From the NCBI GenBank assembly GCA_009774465.1, contig VSNT01000018.1:1-43661 (forward strand): DNA of 43,661 nt, written 5' to 3'. Below are positions 33,484 through 42,898 of this stretch, piece after piece. The position numbers and the translations under genes were made by a program. The notes beneath the pieces are model-generated. The model saw nothing but the letters and a program-made list of their open reading frames with translations, was not told where the DNA came from and did no database searches. The stretch comes from Lachnospiraceae bacterium (GTDB taxonomy: Bacteria > Bacillota_A > Clostridia > Lachnospirales > Lachnospiraceae). Position 1 is the stretch's first letter. Each line of letters begins with the position of its first letter.

Positions 33484-34959
33484 TTAAAGTTTCTTCCTTT
33501 TTATGATACGCCACGCGGCAAATTTCCCCATTGCCACCGCAGTTGGAAGCCCGCCGGGCCCCATCAGCCACTGACTTGCAAGCAATACATTATCAAGCCC
33601 TTTTACCTTACCAGGTACCGTAATACTCTTCGCCTGCCTGGTCACCACAAAGCTCATATATGCTCCCTGATAAGAATTACAATACCTGGTATAGGTTATC
33701 GGCGACCATACATCAAGAACACGAATTTTCCCTTTCAAAAACGGGTACTCAGTGGTCACTCTTTCCATTACAGCCTGGGCAATTTCATTTTTTTGACTCC
33801 TGTATGCCTCTTTATCTGCATACAGCGACTCCCAGTACCTGTAATCCTCTTCTGTCTGTGTAAAATTGGACTGTAATACCATTTTCCCTTCCGGTGCAAA
33901 ATCCGGTTCATAATCATAGGACTGGATGCTCATGCACTGCACGCTCTGGCTGCCCACTTTTAATGGTTCGCAGGAAAATACCCTTGTTCCGGTAAGCTCC
34001 CCAAATACCCCGTCTACTGCATAAGCAATTTGAAATCCACTGCTGACCGGATATTTTTCTTTTTCCTCATACATTTTTTTAAGTCCCCCAGGCATATATG
34101 CTTCCGGCAGAAGCTTACCGAACGTATGATTTGTATCACACGCACATATAACAAAATCAGCATCAACCTTTGTACCGTTTTTCAGCAAAATTCCTGCTGC
34201 CTTTTTCCCATTTAATATGATTTTCTCTACCTCTGTATTGGTATGAAGTACCCCTCCATACTCTTTATATTTTTCGGCAATACGCAGTGACATTTTAAGC
34301 GAACCGCCCCTTGGAATATCCCCGTTTCCACCAGTCACTACCGCATAGGAAACCAAAAAAGCATATGCCTGATATCCTCTTGGCATATAATCTGTAATTG
34401 CACGCCTGATTAATGGATGTTTAAAGCGCGCGGCAAGTCCCTGAATATCCATTCCATACTCTTTCATTACTTTTCCCATTTCTTTCATGGACATGCCAAG
34501 CTTTATAAAATCAATGGGACTCATTGCGTCAAAAGGCTTCTCAACCGGAACTGTCATACTTTCTGCCATTGAAACATAATCAATTAACTTGTTAATTTCC
34601 TTTTCATCTTCCGGCGAAAGGGCCAGCATTTCCTTTCGCGTTCTTTCCTTATCTCTCCAAAAGGTCAAAACCTGGCCATCCAGTTTAGAGGAAAAGAACA
34701 TTTCCTTTTTATGCAGCTCTACACCATCCCCCAAAGCTCCAATCTCTTTCCACAGCCCATGTAATCCGCTGCCCGGCCTTGTTCCGGTTAACCAGTGGAT
34801 ACAGTTGTCAATAAAATAGCCCTCCCGCTTCCAGCCGGTACACAATCCGCCGGGCAAAGCATTCTTTTCGTAAATCTCTGTCTGGAATCCAGCCTTCTGC
34901 AATAAAACTCCTGCTGTCATTCCCGCAATTCCGCCGCCAATAATTACTACCTTTTTCAT
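33484..34959 (-). CDS. FAD-dependent oxidoreductase, phytoene-desaturase-like
   Basis: A protein of about 491 residues in the phytoene dehydrogenase/CrtI-like amine oxidase superfamily. The N-terminal FAD/NAD site VVIIGGGIAGMTAGVLLQKAG is followed by the GG-doublet motif (EKNALPGGLCTGW). A later C-terminal segment, GPGGLPTAVAMGKFA, fits the second FAD contact. Its substrate is unknown; no carotenoid genes lie nearby. The ATG at 34959 begins at the FAD fold and is preceded by GGGAG; longer starts are open. It lies 14 bases after the TetR gene and probably forms one operon with it. Confidence 0.9.
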   Translation of the reverse strand: MKKVVIIGGGIAGMTAGVLLQKAGFQTEIYEKNALPGGLCTGWKREGYFIDNCIHWLTGTRPGSGLHGLWKEIGALGDGVELHKKEMFFSSKLDGQVLTFWRDKERTRKEMLALSPEDEKEINKLIDYVSMAESMTVPVEKPFDAMSPIDFIKLGMSMKEMGKVMKEYGMDIQGLAARFKHPLIRRAITDYMPRGYQAYAFLVSYAVVTGGNGDIPRGGSLKMSLRIAEKYKEYGGVLHTNTEVEKIILNGKKAAGILLKNGTKVDADFVICACDTNHTFGKLLPEAYMPGGLKKMYEEKEKYPVSSGFQIAYAVDGVFGELTGTRVFSCEPLKVGSQSVQCMSIQSYDYEPDFAPEGKMVLQSNFTQTEEDYRYWESLYADKEAYRSQKNEIAQAVMERVTTEYPFLKGKIRVLDVWSPITYTRYCNSYQGAYMSFVVTRQAKSITVPGKVKGLDNVLLASQWLMGPGGLPTAVAMGKFAAWRIIKRKKL

Positions 34960-34973
34960 AATGTACACTCCCT

Positions 34974-35549
34974 CTATTTCTTTCTCACAATATCCACAAT
35001 CCACTCCGGCTGTGGTAAATCAATTTCCTGATTTGTAGCGTAGCGCTCCGCAATTCCCTGTATGCAGCACCAAAAGGCATTGGAAATTACTCCGGGATCT
35101 CCGTCCCTTATGGTTCCCTCCTGCTGTCCCCATTCAACAATCGGCACAAACTGTTCAATTGTGTTTACCTGCAGGGCTGTTTCCCGGATATGTGCCGGTG
35201 TTGCTTCACTTCTCTGCGCCTGTGCCATAAGCACAAACATCTTGGCCGTAGCAGGATGTTCTTTCATGTAGGCAAACAATTGCGTCGTAAATTGAACAAA
35301 GAAATCAATTGCGTGCTCACATTTTTGCTCAGCCGGATAAGCGGTTGCCTCCACCCCCATTCGTATTAACTCTTCATATAATTTTTCTTTTGATTCAAAA
35401 TAATGAAACATAAGTCCGGTACTCATGTTTGCCTGTGCCGCAATATCTGTTATCTTTGTGGCTGCATATCCCCTGCTTACAAATAATTCCAGAGCTGCAC
35501 ATATGATTTCCTGCCTTCTTTTCTCTTTTTGCTCTTTTCTTGTTTCCAA
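34974..35549 (-). CDS. TetR-family repressor
   Basis: A TetR regulator of about 191 residues. The helix-turn-helix lies near residues 15-55 (ALELFVSRGYAATKITDIAA, then NMSTGLMFHYFESKEKLYEE), followed by the all-helical ligand and dimer domain. An open frame extends upstream to 35669, but that extension is translated 15-bp repeat. AGGGAG six bases before a TTG (35549) makes this the likely start. It should repress itself and the downstream oxidoreductase through the repeats at 35581-35627. The ligand is unknown. Confidence 0.88.
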   Translation of the reverse strand: METRKEQKEKRRQEIICAALELFVSRGYAATKITDIAAQANMSTGLMFHYFESKEKLYEELIRMGVEATAYPAEQKCEHAIDFFVQFTTQLFAYMKEHPATAKMFVLMAQAQRSEATPAHIRETALQVNTIEQFVPIVEWGQQEGTIRDGDPGVISNAFWCCIQGIAERYATNQEIDLPQPEWIVDIVRKK

Positions 35550-35580
35550 TTTTAACTCCCTATTTTTGACTTTTAAATCA

Positions 35581-35627
35581 TTGAACATTAATTCATTGAA
35601 CATTAATTCATTGAACTTATATTCAAT
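35581..35627 (-). promoter_or_regulatory. Repeated operator upstream of the TetR gene
   Basis: Two and a half copies of a 15-bp direct repeat (TTGAACATTAATTCA, from 35581) run into a perfect inverted repeat, ATTGAA-N6-TTCAAT (35610-35627). The site lies 32-78 bases before the TTG start, where TetR autoregulatory operators are expected. Confidence 0.6.
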
Positions 35628-35714
35628 ACAATAACATAAAAAAAGATATTTGTAAACAGCGGATGTCACCCTTTGTTAATGAAAAGTAACAGTTCAACCA
35701 TGCAGAATTGTTAC

Positions 35715-35760
35715 AATAAAAAGATGCCCCGCACAGTTATTCGCACTGTTTGGGACATCT
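35715..35760 (-). terminator. Terminator after the TraB-like gene
   Basis: AGATG..CCC with GGG..CATCT and an inner ACAGT/ACTGT stem, followed by TTTTTATT on the minus strand. It lies 12 bases past the stop at 35772. Confidence 0.88.
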
Positions 35761-35771
35761 GCTGACTTTCC

Positions 35772-36572
35772 TTATTTTTTATATAAAATATTCTCTTCAA
35801 ACAAATCACAGTACTCTATCTGCTGCCTGTAAAAGGCATCATGATCCCCTCCTGTAAACTGCACTTTTATGCTTTCATCTAAGGATTCATCCATGCTTAT
35901 AATATCGGGATATGTATATGCATAAAAATAAGCGCGCTTTTCCCAGGCCAGGGCAGCTCCGGATGGATATCTAAACTCTTCTTCCGTCTCAAAATAACTC
36001 TTTTTATCCACAATGGATTTCTTCACAAATCCTTCCTCACAAAATCTTTTGGTCTGCGCATAAAAATGACCTGCTCCGCAAACTACTAATACTTTTGTCC
36101 CCTCTTCAAGCTGCTGTAGTTTGCTGTTGATATTGTTAAAAATATGATCATCCCGAATCGCAGATGTGGTATTGGATTGATAATTATTATCCACCTCCCA
36201 CCAGTCAATCATCTCCACCCGAATACCATTATTTATGCAATAACTGTAAACAACATTCATGTCTATTGGGCCATCAACCACATTATATTCCTGAAAATAT
36301 TTTTCACGGGCTTCAATAAAAACCACATCCGGGGCCACATTTTCAACTACACTCAGCATATCTTCCATAGAATAATTAAGCCACTTGTTAAAATGATCTG
36401 TATGAAACGTTCCCAGCAAATACACTTCCTGATTCTGCCCTGTAATAAATTTTTCAAGCAGGCTGTTTTTATTTAGATAATGATTCCAGAGTAATGCAAT
36501 TGCTGCAAATACAATGAGTAAAACGCATATCACTATACGTGCTGCTTTTTTCTTTACTCTTATTCCCTTCAT
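35772..36572 (-). CDS. TraB/PrgY-GumN-like membrane-anchored protein
   Basis: A protein of about 266 residues with an N-terminal signal anchor (about residues 6-30), so most of it faces outward. The ectodomain carries YLLGTFHTDHFN, DVVFIEARE and VLVVCGAGHFYAQ. Together these recall the paired GxxH and E motifs of the TraB/Tiki/EreA-like group, proposed to be metal-dependent hydrolases. Specific activity is unknown. The ATG at 36572 is favoured by AGGGGG six bases before it; a TTG at 36602 is open. It is the last gene of a minus-strand run with the phosphatase and two hybrid kinases. Confidence 0.78.
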   Translation of the reverse strand: MKGIRVKKKAARIVICVLLIVFAAIALLWNHYLNKNSLLEKFITGQNQEVYLLGTFHTDHFNKWLNYSMEDMLSVVENVAPDVVFIEAREKYFQEYNVVDGPIDMNVVYSYCINNGIRVEMIDWWEVDNNYQSNTTSAIRDDHIFNNINSKLQQLEEGTKVLVVCGAGHFYAQTKRFCEEGFVKKSIVDKKSYFETEEEFRYPSGAALAWEKRAYFYAYTYPDIISMDESLDESIKVQFTGGDHDAFYRQQIEYCDLFEENILYKK

Positions 36573-36637
36573 CTCCATCCCCCTTTTCACCCGCCTGTCC
36601 AATTCTCATATGCATAACAAATACAAAAAATTTCCGG

Positions 36638-37246
36638 TCACTGTAAGTCCCGCTGCGCTTTCGTATATGTCATTAGTGAAATCTCATACAGATTATATGA
36701 CCGAATTTCCACACAAACATCATCATCAAAAGCAAATTTCACTACCCAGGGCATTAAATTTTTAATTCTTTCAAAGTCGGAAAAGCCAAATGCCTTGTTA
36801 TAATAATTGATAATGGTGCTCAGTGCAGTCCCGTGGCTTCCAATAACAACATTTTTCCCCTTAAAGGCAGTTAACACTTCACCTAACGCTTTTATATTTC
36901 TGCTTTGCACTTCATTCAAACTTTCGCCATCAGTCAGCTTATAATCAAAATTTTCCCACTGTTTCCTGCTAAATGTATTAAAGTCATCTATCCATTCATT
37001 GCCTATTTTCCGTTCCCGAAAATCATCTATAATTTCTATTTCCAGATTTACCGATTCCGCAAAGTCAGCAATCGTATCAACTGCCCGTTTGTACGGACTT
37101 GATAATACAGCGTCAATACGCTTATCCAGCAAAAATTTCGTAACAAGTTTTCTGTCCTGTAATCCTTTACTTGAAAGTTCCCTGGATAAATCATCATGAT
37201 TATCGTAATTTGGTTCAGCATGTCTGACAAAATATATGGTTGTCAT
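36638..37246 (-). CDS. Histidine phosphatase family protein
   Basis: A protein of about 202 residues from the phosphoglycerate-mutase-like superfamily. The catalytic VRHAEPNYD (RHx motif) lies at the start, LSSPYKRAVDT follows, and the second catalytic His is in GSHGTAL near residue 140. It should be a cytosolic phosphatase; the substrate is unknown. GGAGG is well placed for the ATG at 37246. It begins 13 bases after the hybrid kinase gene, which suggests a shared transcript and raises the possibility, unproven, that it acts on that signalling system. Confidence 0.9.
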   Translation of the reverse strand: MTTIYFVRHAEPNYDNHDDLSRELSSKGLQDRKLVTKFLLDKRIDAVLSSPYKRAVDTIADFAESVNLEIEIIDDFRERKIGNEWIDDFNTFSRKQWENFDYKLTDGESLNEVQSRNIKALGEVLTAFKGKNVVIGSHGTALSTIINYYNKAFGFSDFERIKNLMPWVVKFAFDDDVCVEIRSYNLYEISLMTYTKAQRDLQ

Positions 37247-37259
37247 TTTTCCTCCAAAA

Positions 37260-39854
37260 TCAATTCCTACAGCCAAGATATTTTTTTAACTTGCGGACCA
37301 CATCCTGAACATCAATCGGTTTTGCCAAATGATCATTCATGCCGCATTCTAAACATTTTTGAATATCTTCTGTAAAAGCATCAGCGGTCATTGCAATAAT
37401 GGGAATTTCCACATCTTCCCGTTCCAGCTTCCGAATAAAACCGGTAGCTTCATATCCATCCATCACGGGCATCCGCACGTCCATAAGAATTGCATCGTAA
37501 TATCCTATAGCAGAATTCTCAAATTTTTCAACACAAATCTGCCCATTTTCAGCCCACTCCAATTCCATTTTAAGGGCTGAGAGCAGTTCCCTTGCAACTT
37601 CCCAGTTAAGTTCATTATCTTCCGCCAATAAAATGCGTTTTCCTTTAAGCCCCAAATCAAGAGCATTTGTGGTATCCGCTGTTTCTTCCCCAGGAGCGCC
37701 GGCATATGTTTTCAGGGCATCAAACAAAGTAGACTTAAATAAAGGCCTGGATATAAAGCCGGAAATTCCTGCCTCCCCAGCTTCCTCTTCCATCCCGCTC
37801 CAGTCACAGGCTGTAAGCAGCATTGCCGGACTGCTTTCTCCATAGTGCAAACGAATTTTTCTGGCAGCCTCAATTCCATTCATTCCTGGTAATTTCCATC
37901 CCAAAAGAATGTTTTGATAATCATTATTCTGACGGCGGCGTTCACTGATTTTTTCTATTGCGTCTTCAACGCTAAGGCACCATTCCCCATAGATACCCAT
38001 TAAATTTAAGGAGTGAGCCACATTTCTACACAACCGTTCGTCCTCATCAACAATCAGTATATTCCAGGCCGGAAGCGCCGAGTCAGGTTCCGGCTCTTCC
38101 ACCTTCGCCAGATCGAGAACCACGTGGAACTCCGTGCCCTCACCCTGCTCACTCCGTACGGAAATACTGCCGCCCATAGCGTCCACAATATACTTGGTAA
38201 TTGCCATTCCCAGCCCGGAACCTTCTGTTTTCTGCACCCGGGTATTATCCTCCCTGCTGAAAGAATCAAATATTTTCTTCTGGTACTCCTTTGACATGCC
38301 AATCCCCGTATCACTTACTGTAAAATGGGTACGAACGCAGGAAGTATTTTCAGGCAGAACTTCCTGATACACCTGCACTTGAACAGTGCCCTGCTCCGGT
38401 GTAAATTTGACAGCATTCCCCAACAGATTAATCAATACCTGATTCAAACGCACACTGTCACAACACACATTTTCCGTTATAATCTCATAGGCTGCTGCAT
38501 TAAACTGTTGATTTTTTCCCTTAACCTGCGGCTGTATGATATTAACAATGCTGTCCATAATCTCCCTTAACGATACCGATTCAATGTTCAGCGTCATTTT
38601 ACCACTTTCAATCTTTGATATATCCAGTACGTCATTGATAAGTCCAAGCAAATGTTTGCTGGACAATTCAATTTTACGCAGGTATTCTTTCGTTTGTTCC
38701 TGATTATCTGAATTGGCTATGGCCAAAGATGTCATACCAATTATGGCATTCATGGGCGTACGTATGTCATGACTCATACTGGACAGGAATTCCTGCTTGG
38801 CCGCATTCGCGTGTTCAGCTTCATTCTGCGCTTTTTCAGCCGCCTTTCGTGCCGCATCAGTTTCCAAATTCATACGCTTCAATTCCGCAACCTGACTTCT
38901 GAACACTTTTAAATATTGAAAAAATATATAAAGAAGCATAGCAATTACAGCAAATGAAGCGGCATAAACCATAATAAGCCAATGATGACTCATACCTGAA
39001 ATCTCATTATCCAGCTCGTCAAACGGAAGCACCGTCACCAGATACCATTCGCAATAAGGCAGATCAGTGCAGTACAAATGGTAACGTGATTCACCATTCT
39101 GCAGAATAATGGAATAATCTTTGTCTCCATTCACAGCCGCCTGCATCTGTTGAACATAAAAATCCACGTCCTCATTCTGCCCTTCAAAAATACTGTAAAA
39201 ACTGTCAAAATCATATTCATCCTTATTAGTCTGACCACAGACAACGTAACTCCCGTCCTCACGTATCACATAAGAAGAAGCAAGCGAATCTTCTGATGCG
39301 AGAAAAAGAACCTCACTCATATATGCGGAAGAAAGACCTACCACAATGCCAAGGCTGCTGCTTCCATCAGACATGGGATATTTACAGGGAACACCAAACA
39401 ACAGCACACCATTCCCTTCGCTGTTGACCGCAGATGCCGCTTTACGTTCCCCATTTCTCAAACTCTCCAAAAAAGGTTCTGGATGATTCAATTTCACTGA
39501 ATCACCAAAAATCATTTCCATCCTGCCATCAGACGAATATAATGCGGCACATAAAAAATGTCTTGCCTTTGCACCGTATTCTATTTCTTCTTTTGAACCA
39601 TAGCCGGAATCTTCTTTACCTGCGGCGATATGTGCTATGGATTCTGCCATTGTAAGCCGCAGATCAATAATCGTTTCAAAATGCAGTGATACCTGCTCAT
39701 TCATTCCAGACATGTAAGTGGTACCTATACTCTCAATTGTGCCTTCACTCATTTTGTTAATGGATATTCCTAAGAACAAAAATACGAAAATATTCAGGCA
39801 AACGATCACTGCCGTACTGATTTTTAAAGATCGTGGCAAAACTAAGTTTTTCAT
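37260..39854 (-). CDS. Hybrid histidine kinase with degenerate first receiver
   Basis: A protein of about 864 residues. Membrane helix 1 (about 13-35) and helix 2 (about 285-310) flank a Cache-like extracellular sensor. A coiled coil (residues about 320-355) leads to HisKA (SMSHDIRTPMNAIIG) and an ATPase domain (GSGLGMAITKYIV). A first receiver follows, with Gly where the phospho-acceptor Asp belongs (LLGWKLPGMNG). The second receiver is intact (ILMDVRMPVMDG, with Lys in LAKPID). No histidine phosphotransfer domain or DNA-binding regulator is encoded here. The ATG at 39854 is preceded by GGAG; an ATG at 39869 also exists. It lies about 98 bases after a second hybrid kinase gene. Confidence 0.9.
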   Translation of the reverse strand: MKNLVLPRSLKISTAVIVCLNIFVFLFLGISINKMSEGTIESIGTTYMSGMNEQVSLHFETIIDLRLTMAESIAHIAAGKEDSGYGSKEEIEYGAKARHFLCAALYSSDGRMEMIFGDSVKLNHPEPFLESLRNGERKAASAVNSEGNGVLLFGVPCKYPMSDGSSSLGIVVGLSSAYMSEVLFLASEDSLASSYVIREDGSYVVCGQTNKDEYDFDSFYSIFEGQNEDVDFYVQQMQAAVNGDKDYSIILQNGESRYHLYCTDLPYCEWYLVTVLPFDELDNEISGMSHHWLIMVYAASFAVIAMLLYIFFQYLKVFRSQVAELKRMNLETDAARKAAEKAQNEAEHANAAKQEFLSSMSHDIRTPMNAIIGMTSLAIANSDNQEQTKEYLRKIELSSKHLLGLINDVLDISKIESGKMTLNIESVSLREIMDSIVNIIQPQVKGKNQQFNAAAYEIITENVCCDSVRLNQVLINLLGNAVKFTPEQGTVQVQVYQEVLPENTSCVRTHFTVSDTGIGMSKEYQKKIFDSFSREDNTRVQKTEGSGLGMAITKYIVDAMGGSISVRSEQGEGTEFHVVLDLAKVEEPEPDSALPAWNILIVDEDERLCRNVAHSLNLMGIYGEWCLSVEDAIEKISERRRQNNDYQNILLGWKLPGMNGIEAARKIRLHYGESSPAMLLTACDWSGMEEEAGEAGISGFISRPLFKSTLFDALKTYAGAPGEETADTTNALDLGLKGKRILLAEDNELNWEVARELLSALKMELEWAENGQICVEKFENSAIGYYDAILMDVRMPVMDGYEATGFIRKLEREDVEIPIIAMTADAFTEDIQKCLECGMNDHLAKPIDVQDVVRKLKKYLGCRN

Positions 39855-39952
39855 ACTTTTTATCTCCATTTTTCAGACTTTATTCCCGACGCAAAGCAAA
39901 AAGGTGCAGTGCATCATCAAAAACCACAAGTACAATACTTTCATGAATGTAG

Positions 39953-42532
39953 TCAGGGACGTAATCGTCTCATCACCTTAAACATTTTTCTGATATCCAC
40001 CGGCTTTGCCAAATGTTCATTCATTCCGGCATCCTTCGCCAGAGCAACATCCTCTTCAAATGCATTAGCCGAAAGTGCAATAATAGGAACGATTTGTGCG
40101 TCTGACCGTTCCAGACTTCGAATGACACGTGTCGCCTCATATCCACTCATAACCGGCATCATCAAGTCCATGAGCACACAGTCAAAGGTCCCCAGGCCGG
40201 ACGCTGCAAACGCATCCACGGCTGCCTTTCCGTCATTTGCAGTTACAACTTCTACCCCTGCCTCTGTAAGCATAAATTCCATTGTTTCACAATTAATCTC
40301 ATTATCCTCCACCAAAAGAACACGCATACCGGCAATATCAGCCCCAAAATCCGCCTCCTCATCCACAGATTTCAAACTCCAATTCTCGTCAACCTGTAAA
40401 GGCAGAGTAATCTGAAACACGCTTCCCCTGTTGATCTGGCTGTCTATCTTTATACTGCCCTTCATCTGGTCAACCAGCTCCTTCACGATAGACATGCCAA
40501 GCCCGACGCCATTATAGTTGGTTCTTGCCCCCTGATTTTCTTGTGTAAACAAATCGAAAATATGCTTTTTGAATTCCTCTCTGATACCGATCCCAGTATC
40601 TTCAATCACAAATTGGCAGACAGCAGTCCCGTCCTGACAGGAAATTTCCTTTACCTGAATAAATACTGTTCCCTGAGGACGATTATATTTGATAGCATTG
40701 TCAATGATATTCATCAAAATCTGCTGCACGTGCAATGGATTGCCAAGAAATCTGTTGTGCTGCAAACCAACTTCCTTAAGCGTCAGCTGAACCTCCTTCT
40801 CCTCCGCTTTAACAGACAAAAGCTCAATACTGTTTTCCAAAATATCATGAAGATCAAAGGGTTCCTCCACTACTGTTCTTCCGCTCTCCTGCTTACTGAC
40901 CTGAAGCACATCATTGACTAATGACAACAGATGCTCCGTTGACACACGGATTTTCCTGCGGCACTCGCTCTGTCTTTCCGGATCGTTCTGACTTTTCTCC
41001 ATGATACCCAGCATTCCCAGAATTCCATTGATAGGTGTCCGAAGATCATGGGACATATGAGAAAGAAATTCGCTCTTTGCCGAATTTGCTCGTCTCACCT
41101 TTTCCAGCAGCTCCATAATAGACTGCTCCTGTTTATTCTTTGCAACCATTGTATCTGTGATATCCTGATGATATCCGTTCAGGCTTACACCCGGTTTATT
41201 GAATGTTTTGTCCGGCACGCCACCACAGCGGACATATATTTTACCCAGTTTAGGATGATTCCAGGGATAAATCACCTCAGATCGTCCGTCTTCCAGAATT
41301 TCTCGTACCGCTTTCTGCACCATATCCACATAATCCGGATCGATATTTTGAAACCAGTGCTGATAGCATTTTTCCGGTTCGATATCATCTGATACTCCCA
41401 ATAAGATCCGCATAGTTCGATTCCCATACATCCTCGGCTGGCAGCCCTCCTCCAGCTCAATCGTCCAGATCCCGGTTCTGGCCTGTTCCAGAATATCCTC
41501 CAGATTCTGCCTTACTTCCAGCTTATATTCCTCTTCCTTCTCCACTACTGCGTTGACGTCCCTCTGGGCAACAATTGCACAGTTCTTTTTCTTCGTCTCC
41601 TCCATAGCAGAAAAATGAATCTCCATATGTTTCAATCCATAAGGATTATCTTTTACCTGATACCGGATATAGAACTTCTTCTTTGTCCTGAGCTGATCCA
41701 GCACATATTCTTTTTTTGTTACATCACGAAGCCTTTCCTGCTCCCGGGGAATCACACACCTGGAGATATAGCGCTCCATAGACGTCTGATAGTCGTCTTC
41801 AAAATCGACACCCCAGTCTAAGCTCATTTGATCGCTGTTTCGGTATATCTCGCATTCGCCTGTGTCAAAATTCACCTGACAGATACCCAGATAGTCCACG
41901 CTGAGAGCATGGAGCACATTATAACTCCGCTTTTGAAGCCTGCGAAACAAGTTGCGCCTTTTTAGAGAAGATACAATAAAATATGCCGCAGTGTGAAGCA
42001 TATTTGATGCATATTCCAACAGCTTCACCGGAGGATTGTCTACTCCATAAAATCCGATAATTTTCTCGCCGTTATAAAGAGGAACCACCACAAGAGAATG
42101 GATTCCCTGTCTTTTTAAATTCTCATATTGAAGAGGCTCTGTCTCCCGAATCTCTTCCAGTCTTTCAATAACGATATGCTTGCCGACGCTGAAATTCCGA
42201 TACCAGCCTGCACACACCTCAGAAGGCACATTTTGAAGATTCTCCTTTTCCGGCTCTACCCCTTCAGCTGCCCACTCATATGTATTATCATCACCGCCGG
42301 ACTCGTTTTTTTCAAATATATAAGTTCTCTCCCCGTTCAGCGCTCTTCCCAAATGCTCCAGCAACACCTCCAGCGATTGATCCGGAGTTTCCTCCTGTAA
42401 TGCAATGCGAAGTCCCTCATTAATGACTGTCTCCAAATGCTGAACGCTATGCACATCGCTGCCCTGCTCACAATCTCCCTCTTCCAAAGTACCTTCACCA
42501 GCCCGTTCAAAAAACTCCCTTGAATAATCCAT
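39953..42532 (-). CDS. Hybrid histidine kinase with GAF and PAS domains
   Basis: A cytosolic kinase of about 859 residues without membrane helices. A GAF domain at about 40-185 (SLVVVPLYNGEKIIGFYGVD) is followed by two PAS-like regions (about 195-320 and 340-460). Next come HisKA (HMSHDLRTPINGILGM), an ATPase domain (NGVGLGMSIVKELV) and an intact receiver (LMDLMMPVMSGYEA, Lys in LAKPVD). The GAF/PAS array points to an intracellular ligand. The phosphotransfer partner is not visible. The ATG at 42532 has GGAGG eight bases before it. It probably forms an operon with the next hybrid kinase gene, and the two may exchange phosphate through a shared relay. Confidence 0.9.
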   Translation of the reverse strand: MDYSREFFERAGEGTLEEGDCEQGSDVHSVQHLETVINEGLRIALQEETPDQSLEVLLEHLGRALNGERTYIFEKNESGGDDNTYEWAAEGVEPEKENLQNVPSEVCAGWYRNFSVGKHIVIERLEEIRETEPLQYENLKRQGIHSLVVVPLYNGEKIIGFYGVDNPPVKLLEYASNMLHTAAYFIVSSLKRRNLFRRLQKRSYNVLHALSVDYLGICQVNFDTGECEIYRNSDQMSLDWGVDFEDDYQTSMERYISRCVIPREQERLRDVTKKEYVLDQLRTKKKFYIRYQVKDNPYGLKHMEIHFSAMEETKKKNCAIVAQRDVNAVVEKEEEYKLEVRQNLEDILEQARTGIWTIELEEGCQPRMYGNRTMRILLGVSDDIEPEKCYQHWFQNIDPDYVDMVQKAVREILEDGRSEVIYPWNHPKLGKIYVRCGGVPDKTFNKPGVSLNGYHQDITDTMVAKNKQEQSIMELLEKVRRANSAKSEFLSHMSHDLRTPINGILGMLGIMEKSQNDPERQSECRRKIRVSTEHLLSLVNDVLQVSKQESGRTVVEEPFDLHDILENSIELLSVKAEEKEVQLTLKEVGLQHNRFLGNPLHVQQILMNIIDNAIKYNRPQGTVFIQVKEISCQDGTAVCQFVIEDTGIGIREEFKKHIFDLFTQENQGARTNYNGVGLGMSIVKELVDQMKGSIKIDSQINRGSVFQITLPLQVDENWSLKSVDEEADFGADIAGMRVLLVEDNEINCETMEFMLTEAGVEVVTANDGKAAVDAFAASGLGTFDCVLMDLMMPVMSGYEATRVIRSLERSDAQIVPIIALSANAFEEDVALAKDAGMNEHLAKPVDIRKMFKVMRRLRP

Positions 42533-42574
42533 ATATACGCCCTCCATGCAGACCGCTTACATTTCATATTATTT

Positions 42575-42816
42575 CTATATAACTGCACTGCCAAAATCAC
42601 CCATATCCGTATCAGAATACCATATGCCCCCAGCCGCGTCAATGCGGTAAAAATCTTTCCTGAAACGTCCAATGCAATAATACATGCAAACGTACTTTGT
42701 GGGTATTCGTATTCTATTTTAAATCCCGGTATCTTCGCGTAGAATTCTCTGGATTTACTAATTTCGGTGACAGTCAGTTCTGGTATAAGTTTATTGAATT
42801 TTATAATTATACCCAT
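42575..42816 (-). pseudogene. VOC/glyoxalase-family remnant
   Basis: The first 40 or so residues (KFNKLIPELTVTEISKSREF, then PGFKIEYEYP) match the opening of vicinal-oxygen-chelate (glyoxalase/bleomycin-resistance-like) proteins. After that the frame becomes implausible, with runs of Arg, Ile and Trp, and continues into the kinase gene. A different frame then reads YRIDAAGGIWYSDTDMGDFG and stops at 42575, which looks like a foreign C terminus. A deletion has probably joined two genes. The family's metal-binding positions after residue 45 are lost. Confidence 0.6.
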
Positions 42817-42898
42817 GCCTTTCTGCTTAGACTTTTTTGCTGATTAATCCTTAATTCATTGACTGTACTCAATAGAAATTAATTGATATTTACGTATT

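Noticed and set aside
42337..42574. The C-terminal half of the 159-residue frame as real protein
   Set aside because: It overlaps the start of the hybrid kinase gene in another frame and shows an implausible Arg/Trp-rich composition.
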